From contig SFLS01000017.1 of assembly GCA_004554485.1 (NCBI GenBank), positions 1 through 28,468 on the forward strand: 28,468 nucleotides of DNA, written 5' to 3'. Both the position numbers and the translations under genes were made by a program. The notes below the pieces were generated by a model. That model saw only the letters and a program-made list of their open reading frames with translations. It was not told the origin of the DNA and did no database searches. This DNA is from Oscillospiraceae bacterium (GTDB lineage: Bacteria > Bacillota > Clostridia > Oscillospirales > Ruminococcaceae). Below are positions 6,968 through 15,878 of this stretch, one piece after another; within the stretch, counting starts at the first letter, position 1, and the number at the start of each line of letters is the position of its first letter.

Positions 6968-7507
6968 TTACTTGCAATATTTACGGAACGTTTCCAGATA
7001 CCGGTCGCCGAAGGAAACCAGCGTCACCTCATCCAGCGGCAGCACCAGCGGATCGGCCAGCCAGTTGCCCAGAGCATCCACCCGCTTCATGGTTAGGTAG
7101 CGCCCATCCACCTTCTGCAGCCGTCCCAAAAAGTACAGCGATTCCTCCGGGTTGCCCTCGCACTCCACGGCAGCCCAGCCGTCGTACCGTGCCAGGATGC
7201 CCTCCAGCAGCGTCTGCCAGTTCCGGCAGCAAAAGCCCGGCGCCTTTACTGCGTCATATACCTTTTCAGCGGTCAGCACCTTTTTCAAAAACGGCACGTC
7301 GTCCATCTGCTCCGCCTCGGTGATGTCTCCGGTGCGCAGGGCGGCGTAACCGTCCAGCGCAAAATTGGTCTGCCGGTGCAGTACCACCAGCTCGTTCTCC
7401 ACCGCCACCGGGATACCGGCGGTCTCCGGCGCCATCAGGTCGTCGCGGTACAGCACCATCATGTTCTTGTTCTGCAGCGCTTTCTGCAGCAGCTCTCTGT
7501 CCTGCAT
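6968..7507 (-). CDS. Unknown 179-aa protein, two similar beta-rich halves
   Basis: I do not recognise a named family. The protein is acidic to neutral, has no signal peptide or membrane helix, and seems to contain two related segments: residues ~28-62 (VAVENELVVLHR ... DIT) and ~122-170 (QKVDGRYLTMKR ... DEVT), the second ending in SFGDRYLETF. Both read like small SH3- or Sm-like barrels; this is inference. Translation is probably coupled to rsgA because its ribosome site (GAGGAGG) overlaps the rsgA stop codon. The ATG at 7505-7507 is well supported. Confidence 0.75.
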   Translation of the reverse strand: MQDRELLQKALQNKNMMVLYRDDLMAPETAGIPVAVENELVVLHRQTNFALDGYAALRTGDITEAEQMDDVPFLKKVLTAEKVYDAVKAPGFCCRNWQTLLEGILARYDGWAAVECEGNPEESLYFLGRLQKVDGRYLTMKRVDALGNWLADPLVLPLDEVTLVSFGDRYLETFRKYCK

Positions 7508-7519
7508 CGTCGTTCCTCC

Positions 7520-8416
7520 TCAGGGACGGCCGGCTTTGGCCAGTTCCCATTCCTTCAGTTGCTTCAGCTCGTTATAGATGGTTACATAGCTGCGGTGGCG
7601 GCTCTCCGGAATCTCCCCCTTGGCCACCGCCTCCCGCACGGCGCAGCCCTGTTCGGTGCGGTGGCTGCAGCCGGTGTAACGGCAGCCGCCGGCATACTGC
7701 GCCATCTCCGGGAAGCACGCCGCCAGCTCCGAAGCCGGCATCGGTTCGCTGCGGGCAAACTCCAGCGCCGAAAAGCCCGGGGTATCGCACAGGTATCCTC
7801 CGCATCCGTCCCCGAACAGCTCCACGTGGCGGGTGGTATGCCGTCCCCGGCCCAGCTTTTTGCTGATTTCCCCGGTCGCGAGCCGCAGTGCCGGGTACAG
7901 GGTGTTCAGCAGGCTGCTTTTGCCGGCGCCGCTGTTGCCGCAAAAGGCGGTGACCCCGCCCCGCAGCAGGCGTGCGGCGTCCTCGGCGCCTTCTCCCGTC
8001 CGATTGTTCACCACAGCGGTGGGGTAACCGGCCTTTTGGTAGATTGCCGTCCAGGGGGCGGGGTCGGCCAGGTCGGGCTTGGTAAAGATCAGCGCCACCG
8101 GAATATTTTTGCGGGCGGCGATGGCCGTCAGCTGGTCCAGCACCAGCGCGTTGGGGGCGGGGTCGGCCAGCGAGACCACCAGCGCCAGCCGGTCCAGGTT
8201 GGCCACCGGCGGGCGCTGCAGGATATTTTTGCGGGGCGCTATGGCGGTGATGCTCCCGCACCCCGGTTCGGTCGGTTCAAAGATACAGCGGTCGCCCACC
8301 AGCAGGGTGGTTGCGTCCTTGCGGAAGATCCCTCTCCCGCGGCATTCGGTCCGTGTGCCGTCCTCGCTTTCCACGGTGTAAAAGCCGCCCAGCGAGCGGA
8401 TGATCAGCCCCTCCAT
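7520..8416 (-). CDS. rsgA: Ribosome small subunit-dependent GTPase A
   Basis: A circularly permuted GTPase that acts late in 30S subunit maturation. The 298-aa protein has an N-terminal OB-fold (about 1-68), G4 as TKPD (112-115), G1 as GNSGAGKSS (160-168), the switch segment with HTTRH (193-197), G3 as DTPG (211-214) and a C-terminal zinc site Cys245, Cys250, His252, Cys258. Motif order G4-G1-G3 is diagnostic of the family. Its ATG directly follows the TAA of prkC (TAAATG) with no clear ribosome site, so it is probably made by termination-reinitiation from prkC. Neighbouring prkC and the PP2C gene repeat the order known from Bacillus. Confidence 0.97.
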   Translation of the reverse strand: MEGLIIRSLGGFYTVESEDGTRTECRGRGIFRKDATTLLVGDRCIFEPTEPGCGSITAIAPRKNILQRPPVANLDRLALVVSLADPAPNALVLDQLTAIAARKNIPVALIFTKPDLADPAPWTAIYQKAGYPTAVVNNRTGEGAEDAARLLRGGVTAFCGNSGAGKSSLLNTLYPALRLATGEISKKLGRGRHTTRHVELFGDGCGGYLCDTPGFSALEFARSEPMPASELAACFPEMAQYAGGCRYTGCSHRTEQGCAVREAVAKGEIPESRHRSYVTIYNELKQLKEWELAKAGRP

Positions 8417-10375
8417 TTATTCACCGAAGAAGCCGGAATTATCGGCGGTCCAGTAGTATTGTCCGGCGTCAAAGTCCACCGAAGCGCTCTTATACACCAT
8501 CCCGTCGATCAGGACGTCCACCATGCAGGTGCCGGTCCCCTGCAGCGGGATGGAGATCAGGCGGGTGTTCTGCGGCACGATAGTATCGCTGTACACGGTG
8601 GTGCCGTTCAGCACGGCGGTCACCGTCACGGTGCCGGGCAGGTCGGGCGGGATGGTCTGCAGGGTAACGGTCGCTTCGCCAACCGCTGCCGATTCATCCA
8701 CCGTACCGACCACGATGGTCACCTTGCTGCCGATGGGCACCATGCTGGGGGAAGCCGGACTCTGGTTCATTACCAGCCCGTCATACTGGTAGTCGGAAAC
8801 CTGATAGGTCACCGCTACCTCAAACTGGGCGTCCTTCAGCGTCTGCACGGCAACCTCCTCCGGGTAGCCCAGCACCTCCGGCACCTGTACCCGTTCCTTG
8901 TTGCTGCCGGTGCTGACGTATACCACCACCGTACTGCCGGCGGGGGCGCTCTGCCCGGCCTCCGGGGAGGTGCGTACCACGCTGCCCTCCGCTATGGTGT
9001 CACTGGCGATCTCGGTCGTGGAATATTTCAGCCCCAGGCTTACCAGCTTGGCGTACACGGCGGTCGCCTCCTGGTTGGTAAAGGTGGGGATGGGGATCAT
9101 CTGGCCGCCGGCGCTGACCCACACCTGCACGGTGCTGCCCTTCTTTACGCTCTTGCCGGCCGAAGGGCTCTGGCGGTAGATCTGTCCCGCCTCGTATTCG
9201 GTGTTAAAGTCCTCGCCCTCCAGCTTTATGCGGATATCGGGATAGGCGTTGCCGGCGGTGGCGGCGGAGTAGTCCACCCCCACCAGGTTGGGCAGGGTGA
9301 TGTCCTCCACCTTCTGGAAGGGCTGGTAGATCTGGAACATCACAAAGACGAACAGCACCGAGGCCATCACCACGCCGCAGGTCACGGCAAACAGCCGGGA
9401 AAGGGGGGTGGTCAGGCGGTCCTTCAGCTTTTTGCGTCTGCCGGCCGGCTTTGGCGTGTCGGCGCCCGTTTTCTTCGGGACCTTGTTCCGCACAAATTCG
9501 GCGGCCTTTTTCACGGGGGTGGCGGCGTAGGCCGGGAAGGTCGTTTTGGGGTCGGCCAGCCACCGGCGAAGGTCAGCGATCATCTCGCCGCAGTCGGCGT
9601 AGCGGTCGTCGGGGTTTTTGGCCATGGCGTGCAGGGTGATCTGCTCCAGGCCCACCGGCACATTGGGGTTCAGGCTGCGCAGCGCCTTGGGGTTCTGCTC
9701 CACCTGCTGCAGCGCCACGCTGACGGGGGATTCCCCGTCAAAGGGCAGCCGCCCGCACAGCATCTCAAACAGGATCACGCCCACCGAATAGATATCGGTG
9801 CGCTGGTCCACGGCGCCGCCCAGCGCCTGCTCGGGACTGATATAATGCACCGAACCGATGGCGTTGCCGTCGATGGTATGGCTCTGGCTCATGGCAAACC
9901 GCGCGATGCCGAAATCCATCACCTTGACCTCGCCCTTTTCGGTCACCATGATGTTCTGCGGCTTGACGTCCCGGTGGACGATGCCGTTCTCATGGGCGCA
10001 CTGCAGCGCGGTCAGCACCAGACCGGCAATATTGGCGGCGGTACGGCCGGGAAGGGGCTTTTTCCGGTCAATGTATTCCTTGAGGGTAATGCCGCTGACG
10101 TATTCCATCACCAGATAGGGGTTGGGCGCGTCCAGCACCACATCGTAGATCTTGACGATATTGGGGTGGGAAAGGGCGTTGATGGCCCGGCTCTCGTTGC
10201 GGAAGCGCCGCAGGTATTCCTCGTCGGCGGCGTACTCATCCCGCAGCATCTTTACCGCTACCGTCTGCAGCGCCTCGGCGTCAAAGGCCCGGTAGACGTT
10301 GCACATACCGCCTACGCCCACCAGCTCCTCAATCAGGTAGCGGTCTGCCAGCTTGGTTCCCAGTATATTTTCCAT
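8417..10375 (-). CDS. prkC: Ser/Thr protein kinase with PASTA repeats (PrkC/PknB/Stk type)
   Basis: A 652-aa membrane kinase that senses muropeptides or lipid II outside and phosphorylates cytoplasmic targets. The kinase domain (about 13-272) has the glycine loop GVGGMCNVY (20-28), Lys42, HRDVKPQN (134-141), DFG (154-156) and SPE (180-182). A basic juxtamembrane stretch leads to one membrane helix (about 328-350). Outside are three PASTA repeats (about 355-424, 425-490 and 495-558) and a C-terminal beta-rich domain of about 90 residues. The ribosome site GAGGAG lies after the stop of the PP2C gene. With the phosphatase upstream and rsgA downstream it forms the classic switch pair; RsgA is a known PrkC substrate in Bacillus. 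Confidence 0.97.
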   Translation of the reverse strand: MENILGTKLADRYLIEELVGVGGMCNVYRAFDAEALQTVAVKMLRDEYAADEEYLRRFRNESRAINALSHPNIVKIYDVVLDAPNPYLVMEYVSGITLKEYIDRKKPLPGRTAANIAGLVLTALQCAHENGIVHRDVKPQNIMVTEKGEVKVMDFGIARFAMSQSHTIDGNAIGSVHYISPEQALGGAVDQRTDIYSVGVILFEMLCGRLPFDGESPVSVALQQVEQNPKALRSLNPNVPVGLEQITLHAMAKNPDDRYADCGEMIADLRRWLADPKTTFPAYAATPVKKAAEFVRNKVPKKTGADTPKPAGRRKKLKDRLTTPLSRLFAVTCGVVMASVLFVFVMFQIYQPFQKVEDITLPNLVGVDYSAATAGNAYPDIRIKLEGEDFNTEYEAGQIYRQSPSAGKSVKKGSTVQVWVSAGGQMIPIPTFTNQEATAVYAKLVSLGLKYSTTEIASDTIAEGSVVRTSPEAGQSAPAGSTVVVYVSTGSNKERVQVPEVLGYPEEVAVQTLKDAQFEVAVTYQVSDYQYDGLVMNQSPASPSMVPIGSKVTIVVGTVDESAAVGEATVTLQTIPPDLPGTVTVTAVLNGTTVYSDTIVPQNTRLISIPLQGTGTCMVDVLIDGMVYKSASVDFDAGQYYWTADNSGFFGE

Positions 10376-10391
10376 GCAATTCGTTCTCCTC

Positions 10392-11129
<738 letters not shown>

Positions 11130-11164
11130 TGGGTGAGATCCCTCCTTGGCGCATTTGTTTTCTG

Positions 11165-12220
11165 TCAGTTGGGCGCGGGGCAGCCGTTTTCGGCTTCGGC
11201 GCGGCGCAGCTGCCCGCAGGCCGCCGCGATATCGCTGCCCAGCTCCCGCCGCACCGTCGCGTTCTGTCCCAGGGCGTTCAGCCGGTCGGCAAAGCGCCGG
11301 ACGGCGCTTCGGTCGGGGCGGCGGGTGCCGCGCTCCGCCACCGGGTTCACCGGGATCAGATTGATGTGGCAGTTCTGTCCCGCCAGCAGAGAGGCCAGGG
11401 CCTCGGCATGGGCGGGGGTATCGTTCACACCGGCGATCAGCGCGTATTCGTAGCTGATACGCCGGCCGGTTTTGGCAAAGTAGTTTTTGCAGCTTTTCAT
11501 CAGCCGGGCGATATTATACTTCCGGTTGACCGGCATGATGCCGCTGCGGGTCTCATCGTCGGCGGCGTGCAGCGAAATGGAAAGGGTCAGCCCCAGCCCC
11601 AGCTCCGCCAGCTCGTCGATGCGGTCGCACAGTCCGCAGGTGGAAAGGGAAACGTGCCGCAGGCTCAGGCCCCGCCCCTCAGGGGAGGAGAGAATGGTGA
11701 GGAAATCCAGCACGTTGCGGTAGTTGTCCAGCGGCTCGCCGATGCCCATCAGCACCAGCGAGGCGATCGGCTCTCCGGCCTGCCGCTCGGCTTCGTACAC
11801 CTCCCCCAGCATCTCGGCGGGGGTCAGGTTGCGCACCAGCCCGCCCAGCGTCGAAGCGCAGAATTTGCACCCCATCCGGCAGCCCACCTGGGTGGAGATG
11901 CACAGGCTCAGCCCGTGCTCGTAGCGCATCAGCACCGTCTCCACGCAGTGGCGGTCGGGCAGCTCCAGCAGCAGTTTTACCGTCCCGTCCAGCCGGCTTT
12001 CCAGCCGCCGCCGGGTGGTCACCGCCGTCAAAAAGGCGGTCTGCTCCAGCCGGGCGCGCAGCGCCGCGGAAAGGTCGGTCATCTCCGCAAAGGAGCCGGC
12101 GCGTTTTTGGTGGAGCCACCGGTAGAGCTGCCCGGCGCGGAATTTCGGCTCGCCCAGCTCGCCGGTGACCCATTCGGTCAGCCGCGGCAGCGTCATCGAG
12201 GCGATATCGGCCTTTTCCAT
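11165..12220 (-). CDS. rlmN: Dual-specificity 23S rRNA A2503 / tRNA A37 C2-methyltransferase
   Basis: A radical SAM enzyme that methylates C2 of adenine 2503 in 23S rRNA and, in some species, tRNA. The 351-aa protein has the cluster-binding CxxxCxxC at Cys114, Cys118 and Cys121. Two more Cys match the methyl-carrier and helper positions of E. coli RlmN: Cys107 and Cys335. MGIGEPLDN (SAM contact) and SLHAADDETR are family signatures. It is not Cfr-like in context: it sits in the canonical position between rsmB and the PP2C gene. Confidence 0.96.
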   Translation of the reverse strand: MEKADIASMTLPRLTEWVTGELGEPKFRAGQLYRWLHQKRAGSFAEMTDLSAALRARLEQTAFLTAVTTRRRLESRLDGTVKLLLELPDRHCVETVLMRYEHGLSLCISTQVGCRMGCKFCASTLGGLVRNLTPAEMLGEVYEAERQAGEPIASLVLMGIGEPLDNYRNVLDFLTILSSPEGRGLSLRHVSLSTCGLCDRIDELAELGLGLTLSISLHAADDETRSGIMPVNRKYNIARLMKSCKNYFAKTGRRISYEYALIAGVNDTPAHAEALASLLAGQNCHINLIPVNPVAERGTRRPDRSAVRRFADRLNALGQNATVRRELGSDIAAACGQLRRAEAENGCPAPN

Positions 12221-12254
12221 GTTCCGGCTCCTTTCTGTGGGGAATGGATCTGTT

Positions 12255-13535
12255 TTATGCCCGCCGCTCCATTGCGGCGTAGAAGAACCCGTCGCCGCCC
12301 GCCGGCGCGGGGAAGCAGGTGACCGGTTCGGCGCAGAGCGCGAAGTCAGGGCGCCGCGCCAGAAAGGCGTTGACCACCCCTTCGTTTTCGGCGGGGTTCA
12401 GGGTACAGGTGGAATACACCAGCCGGCCGCCGGGGGCCAGGTAGCCCGCCGAAGCGGTCAGAATCGCCAGCTGAAGCTCCGGCAGGCCCGATGCTGCGGC
12501 CACCGGCTTATAGCGGATCTCCGGCTTGCGCCGGATGACCCCGTAGCCGGAGCAGACCACGTCGCACAGGACGCGGTCATAGACCCCCAGGGCAGGCTCA
12601 AACTGCGCGGCGTCGTTCTGCCGGGTGGCGATGCAGCCAAGCCCCAGCCGTTCGGCACCCTGCTCCACCAGCCGCAGCCGGCTGGCGGAAAGGTCCATCG
12701 CCAGCAGGCTGCCGCGGTTTTGCATCTCCTCGGCCAGCGTAAAGCTCTTGCCGCCCGGGGCGGCGCAGACATCCAGCACCCGCTGCCCGGGCTGTACCGC
12801 CAGGGCGGCGGCGCATCGCTGGCTGGAAAGATCCTGCACATGGAAAAGCCCTTCGGTAAAGGAGGGCAGTCGGGTCAGGTCGCCGGCGCCGGTACAGCGC
12901 AGGCAGTCCGGTAGGTCGGTCTCGGTGGTCTCCAGCCCCTCCTCGGCCAGCCGCTGCCGCAGTCCGGCGGCGGTGATACGGGTGGTGTTTCCCCGCAGGA
13001 ATACCGGTGGCGGGCCGCCCGCCCCCTCCAGGATGGTGCGGGTTTTCTCCTCTCCGTAGCTTTTCTGCCACAGGGCGATCAGCTCCTCCGGCACCGAGTA
13101 GCGCACCGAAAGGGCGGTGAGGGCGTTGCGGGGCGTGGGGATCTGCTTCCCCTCCCGCAAAAAGGCCCGCAGCACGCCGTTGACATAGCCGGCGGCGGAG
13201 GCCACCCGCAGGGCGCGGGTCTCGCGCACCGCCTCGTTGACGGCGGCCGCCTCCGGCACCGAGGGCATATACAGCAGTTGATACACCGCCAGCCGCAGGA
13301 TCTCCCGCACGGCGGGGGAGAGCTTGGCCACCGGCTGGCGGGAATACCGCCCCAGCACCCAGTCCAGGGTGATGCGGCGCTCCAGAACGCCGTAGAACAG
13401 GGCGGTGCAGAATGCCCGCTCCTGCGCGGCCAGCGCCGATTTCCTCATCAGCGATTCCAGCACCAGGTTGGAGTAGCCCTCCCGGTCCAGCACCTCGCCC
13501 AGCCCCTGTAGGGCGGTCAGTCTTGCGTCGGCCAT
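12255..13535 (-). CDS. rsmB: 16S rRNA C967 5-methyltransferase
   Basis: Makes m5C967 in 16S rRNA. The 426-aa protein joins an N-terminal NusB-like RNA-binding domain (about 1-130) to a Rossmann methyltransferase. The SAM motif CAAPGGKS is at 257-264, GVIRRKPEIRY at 332-342, and the nucleophile is probably Cys377 in YSTCTLNPAENE. Cys328, which helps release the product in this family, lies in DVVCSG, where most relatives have D-x-P-C-S; here the Pro is Val327. Its ribosome site (GGAGGAAC) lies inside the end of the upstream yugP-like gene. Confidence 0.95.
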   Translation of the reverse strand: MADARLTALQGLGEVLDREGYSNLVLESLMRKSALAAQERAFCTALFYGVLERRITLDWVLGRYSRQPVAKLSPAVREILRLAVYQLLYMPSVPEAAAVNEAVRETRALRVASAAGYVNGVLRAFLREGKQIPTPRNALTALSVRYSVPEELIALWQKSYGEEKTRTILEGAGGPPPVFLRGNTTRITAAGLRQRLAEEGLETTETDLPDCLRCTGAGDLTRLPSFTEGLFHVQDLSSQRCAAALAVQPGQRVLDVCAAPGGKSFTLAEEMQNRGSLLAMDLSASRLRLVEQGAERLGLGCIATRQNDAAQFEPALGVYDRVLCDVVCSGYGVIRRKPEIRYKPVAAASGLPELQLAILTASAGYLAPGGRLVYSTCTLNPAENEGVVNAFLARRPDFALCAEPVTCFPAPAGGDGFFYAAMERRA

Positions 13536-13541
13536 GGGCGG

Positions 13542-14240
13542 TCAGTTCCTCCGGCGGCTGATGAGCACCAGCCGCAGCAGCTGCGCCAGCGAGGAGGCCA
13601 GCGCCGCCACATAGGTCAGCGCCGCGGCGGAAAGCACCTTTTTGGCGCCGCGGGTCTCATCGTCGGTCAGCAGTCCACGCTCTCCAATGGTGGAAAGCGC
13701 CCGCCGGCTGGCATTAAATTCCACCGGCAGGGTGATGAGCTGGAACAGCGCCACCAGCCCGAACAGCAGAATGCCGATGTTCATGAGGATGGAAAAGTTG
13801 AAAAGCAGCCCGATGAAAAACAGCGGGATGGAAAGGCTGGAACCGATATTGGTGATGGGGATGATGGCGCTGCGCAGCTTCAGCGGGCCGTATTCTTCGG
13901 CATGCTGCACGGCATGGCCGCATTCGTGCGCCGCCACCCCGATGGCGGCGATGGAGCTGCTGTCGTACACCTCCTGCGAAAGATGGACGATATTGCTGCG
14001 GGGGTCGTAGTTGTCGGTCAGCTTGCCGCCGATCCTGTCCACCTGCACATAGCCAAGGCCGTGATCGTCCAGGATCTGCCGCGCGACTTCGGCGGCGGTA
14101 CGGCCGCGCACGCTGCGCACTCCGGAATATTTGGCGTAGGTCGACTGGACCCGGAACTGCGCCCACAGCGCCAGCAGAAAGGCGGGCAGCACCAGCAGGT
14201 ACCAGGTATAGTCAAAGCCGTAATAATAGCCGTTGGGCAT
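13542..14240 (-). CDS. YugP-type zinc metallopeptidase, membrane protein
   Basis: A 232-aa membrane zinc peptidase of the YugP family (often called neutral zinc metallopeptidase 2). I place the start at the ATG 14238-14240 because AAGGAGG lies 8 bases upstream; an in-frame upstream ATG at 14336 has no ribosome site and adds a non-family tail. One helix is at about 13-30, the HExxH motif is HECGH (His105, Glu106, His109), and two to three hydrophobic helices follow in 130-180 and 200-225. The substrate is unknown. Its insertion between fmt and rsmB is common in Clostridia but absent from Bacillus. The ~137 bases upstream hold a small AAAAGCGC/GCGCTTTT hairpin that may reduce read-through from fmt. 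Confidence 0.9.
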   Translation of the reverse strand: MPNGYYYGFDYTWYLLVLPAFLLALWAQFRVQSTYAKYSGVRSVRGRTAAEVARQILDDHGLGYVQVDRIGGKLTDNYDPRSNIVHLSQEVYDSSSIAAIGVAAHECGHAVQHAEEYGPLKLRSAIIPITNIGSSLSIPLFFIGLLFNFSILMNIGILLFGLVALFQLITLPVEFNASRRALSTIGERGLLTDDETRGAKKVLSAAALTYVAALASSLAQLLRLVLISRRRN

Positions 14241-14377
14241 AGGGGTTCCTCCTTGCGGGTCGTTTAAATTCCAGCGGCGGAAAAGCGCGGCGGCGCTTTT
14301 TGCCATCTTCCATTCTATCCGGTTATTTTGTCCCAATCATTCCCAATCTATGAAGGAACGGTAAATAATATCTGCAC

Positions 14378-15295
14378 TCATTCCAACCGGGCGCCCTGCG
14401 GCAGCCGCGCGCCGCGCAGCCAGGCTTCCGCGGCCATACGGGGCTTGCCCTCCGGCTGCACCGTCACCAGCTGCAGGGCTCCCTCGCCGCAGGCGACGGT
14501 GACGGGGTCGGCGCACAGCAGCGTGCCGGGCACGCCACTCCCGGCGGCTACCCGCGTTTCATGGATCTTCAGCGTTTTGCCGCCCGCGGTGCAGAAAGCG
14601 CCGGGCCAGGGGTTCATGCCCCGCACCTGGTTGTGCAGCTCCCGCGCCGGACGGGTCAGGTCCAGCCGGCCCATCGCCTTTTCCAGCATGGGGGCCATGG
14701 TGGCCTCGGCGTCATTCTGGGGGCGGCGGGTCACGGTGCCGTCCGCAATGGCGGCCAGCGTGGTGCTCAGCAGCCGGGCGCCCAGAGGCGCCAGCCGTTC
14801 AAACAGCTCCCCGGCCGTTTCGTTTTCCCCGATGGGGGTGGTCAGCGTATCGATGATATCGCCGGTATCCATGCCGGCATCCATGAACATGCTGGTCACG
14901 CCGGTCACCGTCTCGCCGCGGATGACGCTCCACTGGATGGGCGCGGCGCCCCGGTAGCGGGGCAGCAGCGAACCGTGGATGTTGACACAGCCCCGGGGCG
15001 GCACGTCCAGGATCTCCTGCGGCAGGATGCGCCCGTAGGCCACCACCACCAGACAGTCGGGGGCCAGCTCCCGCAGGAGGGCGGCTACGGTGCCGTCGCG
15101 CATTTTGGTGGGCTGGTATACCGGGATCCCGTGCGAGAGTGCGAGCTGCTTGACCGGCGGAGGGGTCAGCACAGCATGGCGGCCCACCGGCTTATCCGGC
15201 TGGGTAAAGACTGCCGGCACCTCGTGGCCGTCCTCCAGGAGCCGCTGCAGGCAGGGCACCGCAAAATCCGGCGTGCCCATAAAAACAATCCGCAT
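14378..15295 (-). CDS. fmt: Methionyl-tRNA formyltransferase
   Basis: Formylates Met-tRNA-fMet with 10-formyl-THF for initiation; its substrate tRNA gene is in this window at 27250. The 305-aa protein has the N-terminal Rossmann domain with the catalytic set Asn105, His107 and Asp143 (E. coli Asn106, His108, Asp144), the loop SLLPRYRGAAPI (109-120), and a C-terminal OB-type tRNA-binding domain (about 205-305). The gene starts 6 bases after def, the enzyme that later removes the formyl group. Confidence 0.97.
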   Translation of the reverse strand: MRIVFMGTPDFAVPCLQRLLEDGHEVPAVFTQPDKPVGRHAVLTPPPVKQLALSHGIPVYQPTKMRDGTVAALLRELAPDCLVVVAYGRILPQEILDVPPRGCVNIHGSLLPRYRGAAPIQWSVIRGETVTGVTSMFMDAGMDTGDIIDTLTTPIGENETAGELFERLAPLGARLLSTTLAAIADGTVTRRPQNDAEATMAPMLEKAMGRLDLTRPARELHNQVRGMNPWPGAFCTAGGKTLKIHETRVAAGSGVPGTLLCADPVTVACGEGALQLVTVQPEGKPRMAAEAWLRGARLPQGARLE

Positions 15296-15301
15296 GGGGT
15301 A

Positions 15302-15781
15302 TCACTCCTCGTCCAGTTTTTGCAGTTCTTCCTCGGTCAGCATATGGTGGGTGATATCCTTGAAGATATGCCCGTCCAGATGGTCGTATTCATGGCAGAT
15401 GGCCCGTGCCGGCAGGCCCTCGGCCTCCTGCTCGAACCATTCCCCGTGGCGGTCCTGCGCACGGACGGTCACCTTTTCGGGACGCACCACCAGGCCGTAT
15501 TCCCCGGGGGAGGACAGGCAGCCCTCCATGCCGTCCTGCTCACCGCTGCGGCACAGGATCTCCGGGTTGATATATTCCGTCAGGCCCTCGCCGGTATCCA
15601 CCACGAATACCCGGCGCAGCACGCCGACCTGCACTCCGGCAATGCCGCAGCCGTCGGCGTCGTACATGGTGTCGGCCATATCGTCCAGCAGCGTCCACAG
15701 CCGCCGGTCAAATTTTTCCACGGGACGGCTGACCTTGCGCAGCATCGGGTCCCGCTCCGTCACGATATTTCTCAGTGCCAT
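15302..15781 (-). CDS. def: Peptide deformylase
   Basis: Removes the formyl group from new proteins. The 159-aa metalloenzyme has metal ligands Cys88 (EGCLS), His130 and His134 with catalytic Glu131 (HEYDH). Motif 1 reads GCGIAGVQ (44-51) where GxGLAAPQ is usual; Gln51 is kept, so it should be active. The length is that of the short type-1 enzyme. It is preceded by AAAGGAGAG-type ribosome site and a ~97-base GC-rich gap to priA with small hairpins of no clear role. Confidence 0.96.
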   Translation of the reverse strand: MALRNIVTERDPMLRKVSRPVEKFDRRLWTLLDDMADTMYDADGCGIAGVQVGVLRRVFVVDTGEGLTEYINPEILCRSGEQDGMEGCLSSPGEYGLVVRPEKVTVRAQDRHGEWFEQEAEGLPARAICHEYDHLDGHIFKDITHHMLTEEELQKLDEE

Positions 15782-15878
15782 ATCCAGTCTCTCCTTTGCA
15801 GCCCCGCCGCGCGGCGGAGTGGTTTGGGTGTGCCGTGCGGCGCAGGGCGCTTTGGCAGCCCCGGCCGGTCCGGCAGTA

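Noticed and set aside
15782..15878. Degenerate cloverleaf copy between def and priA
   Set aside because: Only one short perfect hairpin (CCGCCG/CGGCGG) and loose GC repeats; no outer helix.
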